From positions 496,001-560,000 of the forward strand of contig NZ_CP018836.1 in assembly GCF_002196515.1 (NCBI RefSeq): a stretch of 64,000 nt of DNA, read 5' to 3'. This document shows positions 63,661 through 64,000 of this stretch, one piece after another. The first letter of the stretch is position 1. Every line of letters begins with the position of its first letter. A program made the position numbers and the translations under genes. The notes under the pieces are model-generated. The model was not told the origin of the DNA, did not search any database, and worked only from the letters and a program-made list of their open reading frames with translations. The stretch comes from Vibrio gazogenes. GTDB lineage: Bacteria > Pseudomonadota > Gammaproteobacteria > Enterobacterales > Vibrionaceae.

Positions 63661-64000
63661 TCAAACCTTGCGTGACTCGAGATAACGGGCAAACATCGAT
63701 AAAGGAAAGCAGATGGCAAAATAGAGCAACGCCACCATGGCAAACACTTTAAACGGCTGAAATGTTGCGTTGTTGAGCATCGTGCCGGCTTTGGTCAATT
63801 CGACAAAACCAATAATCGATGCCAAGGCAGTCCCTTTGACAATTTGCACCGAAAAACCGACCGTCGGGGCAATCGCAATCCGCATTGCCTGCGGGAAAAT
63901 AACATGCCGCATCGTTTGCAGATAAGTCAGCCCCAGCGTCCGACAGGCTTCCCACTGCCCTTTGGGTAAAGATTCAATACATCCCCGCCAGATATCATGA
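63661..64000 (-). CDS. Polar amino acid-type ABC transporter permease (partial, N-terminus off the right edge)
   Basis: The frame stays open from base 64000 leftward to the stop at 63661, coding 112 residues: HDIWRGCIESLPKGQWEACR followed by TLGLTYLQTM and RHVIFPQAMRIAIAP. This is the EAA loop (EA-x3-G) of HisMQ/GlnP-type permeases, with a final membrane helix FAMVALLYFAICFPLSMFAR. A start inside the window at 63912 would remove the conserved loop and is not used. Confidence 0.9.
   Translation of the reverse strand, partial: HDIWRGCIESLPKGQWEACRTLGLTYLQTMRHVIFPQAMRIAIAPTVGFSVQIVKGTALASIIGFVELTKAGTMLNNATFQPFKVFAMVALLYFAICFPLSMFARYLESRKV

Overview
The window looks like a chromosomal segment of a Vibrio-type gammaproteobacterium. 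The evidence is the gene families (Cra-controlled fruBKA, fadH, xylose genes, VgrG, POT transporter, CHASE kinase with GGDEF/EAL partner), the moderate GC content and the short palindromic repeats ending in TATACCCAAGTAACCTCAAG that are common in vibrios. The mix of xylanase, cellulase and xylose genes fits a plant- or saltmarsh-associated lineage, but the species cannot be fixed from sequence alone.

Left part, 1-9800 (accessory). A partial type I-E cas3 runs off the left edge. Next to it is a short CRISPR array of 5 repeats and 4 spacers of exactly 32 nt, read leftward. Then come a small hypothetical gene, an alpha/beta hydrolase facing an HTH-like protein, and a type VI secretion VgrG with a C-terminal membrane-active extension followed by a DUF1240-type immunity candidate. 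This stretch holds five copies (A-E) of a structured intergenic repeat of up to 471 bp. Several of its hairpins show compensatory base changes between copies, which I consider the strongest unexplained signal in the window.

Metabolic middle, 9800-50000. A leftward locus carries a two-component system with a periplasmic binding protein, a PrpF-type isomerase, a tripartite tricarboxylate transporter with TctA and TctB fused, and a tandem universal stress protein. It is followed by a PduX-like GHMP kinase, a methyltransferase, cra and fruBKA with three Cra operators, a secreted GH10 xylanase, a retropepsin-like lipoprotein, glycerate kinase, a TetR/fadH divergent pair with a clear operator, and a CHASE histidine kinase with a GGDEF/EAL response regulator. 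A likely relic of a receiver gene lies between the last two. Further on are small enzymes, a secreted GH5 cellulase, a POT peptide transporter and the xylose set (xylB, xylR, a xylE-like symporter, xylA). GH10, xylose uptake and isomerase/kinase together make a xylan-to-xylulose-5-phosphate route.

Right part, 50000-64000. After zntB and two small membrane proteins comes an AbiEi/AbiEii toxin-antitoxin pair, then a SatD/DUF3307 pair preceded by three 18-bp palindromes at an exact 28-bp period. The rest is a leftward ureide/purine-nitrogen cluster: a polar amino acid-type ABC transporter, an RpiR regulator, an SLC10A7-like transporter, an amidase, a GGT-family oxamate-hydrolase-like enzyme, a ureidoglycine aminotransferase-like enzyme and an allantoate amidohydrolase. 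The ABC permease runs off the right edge. No rRNA, tRNA, transposase or integrase was recognised.
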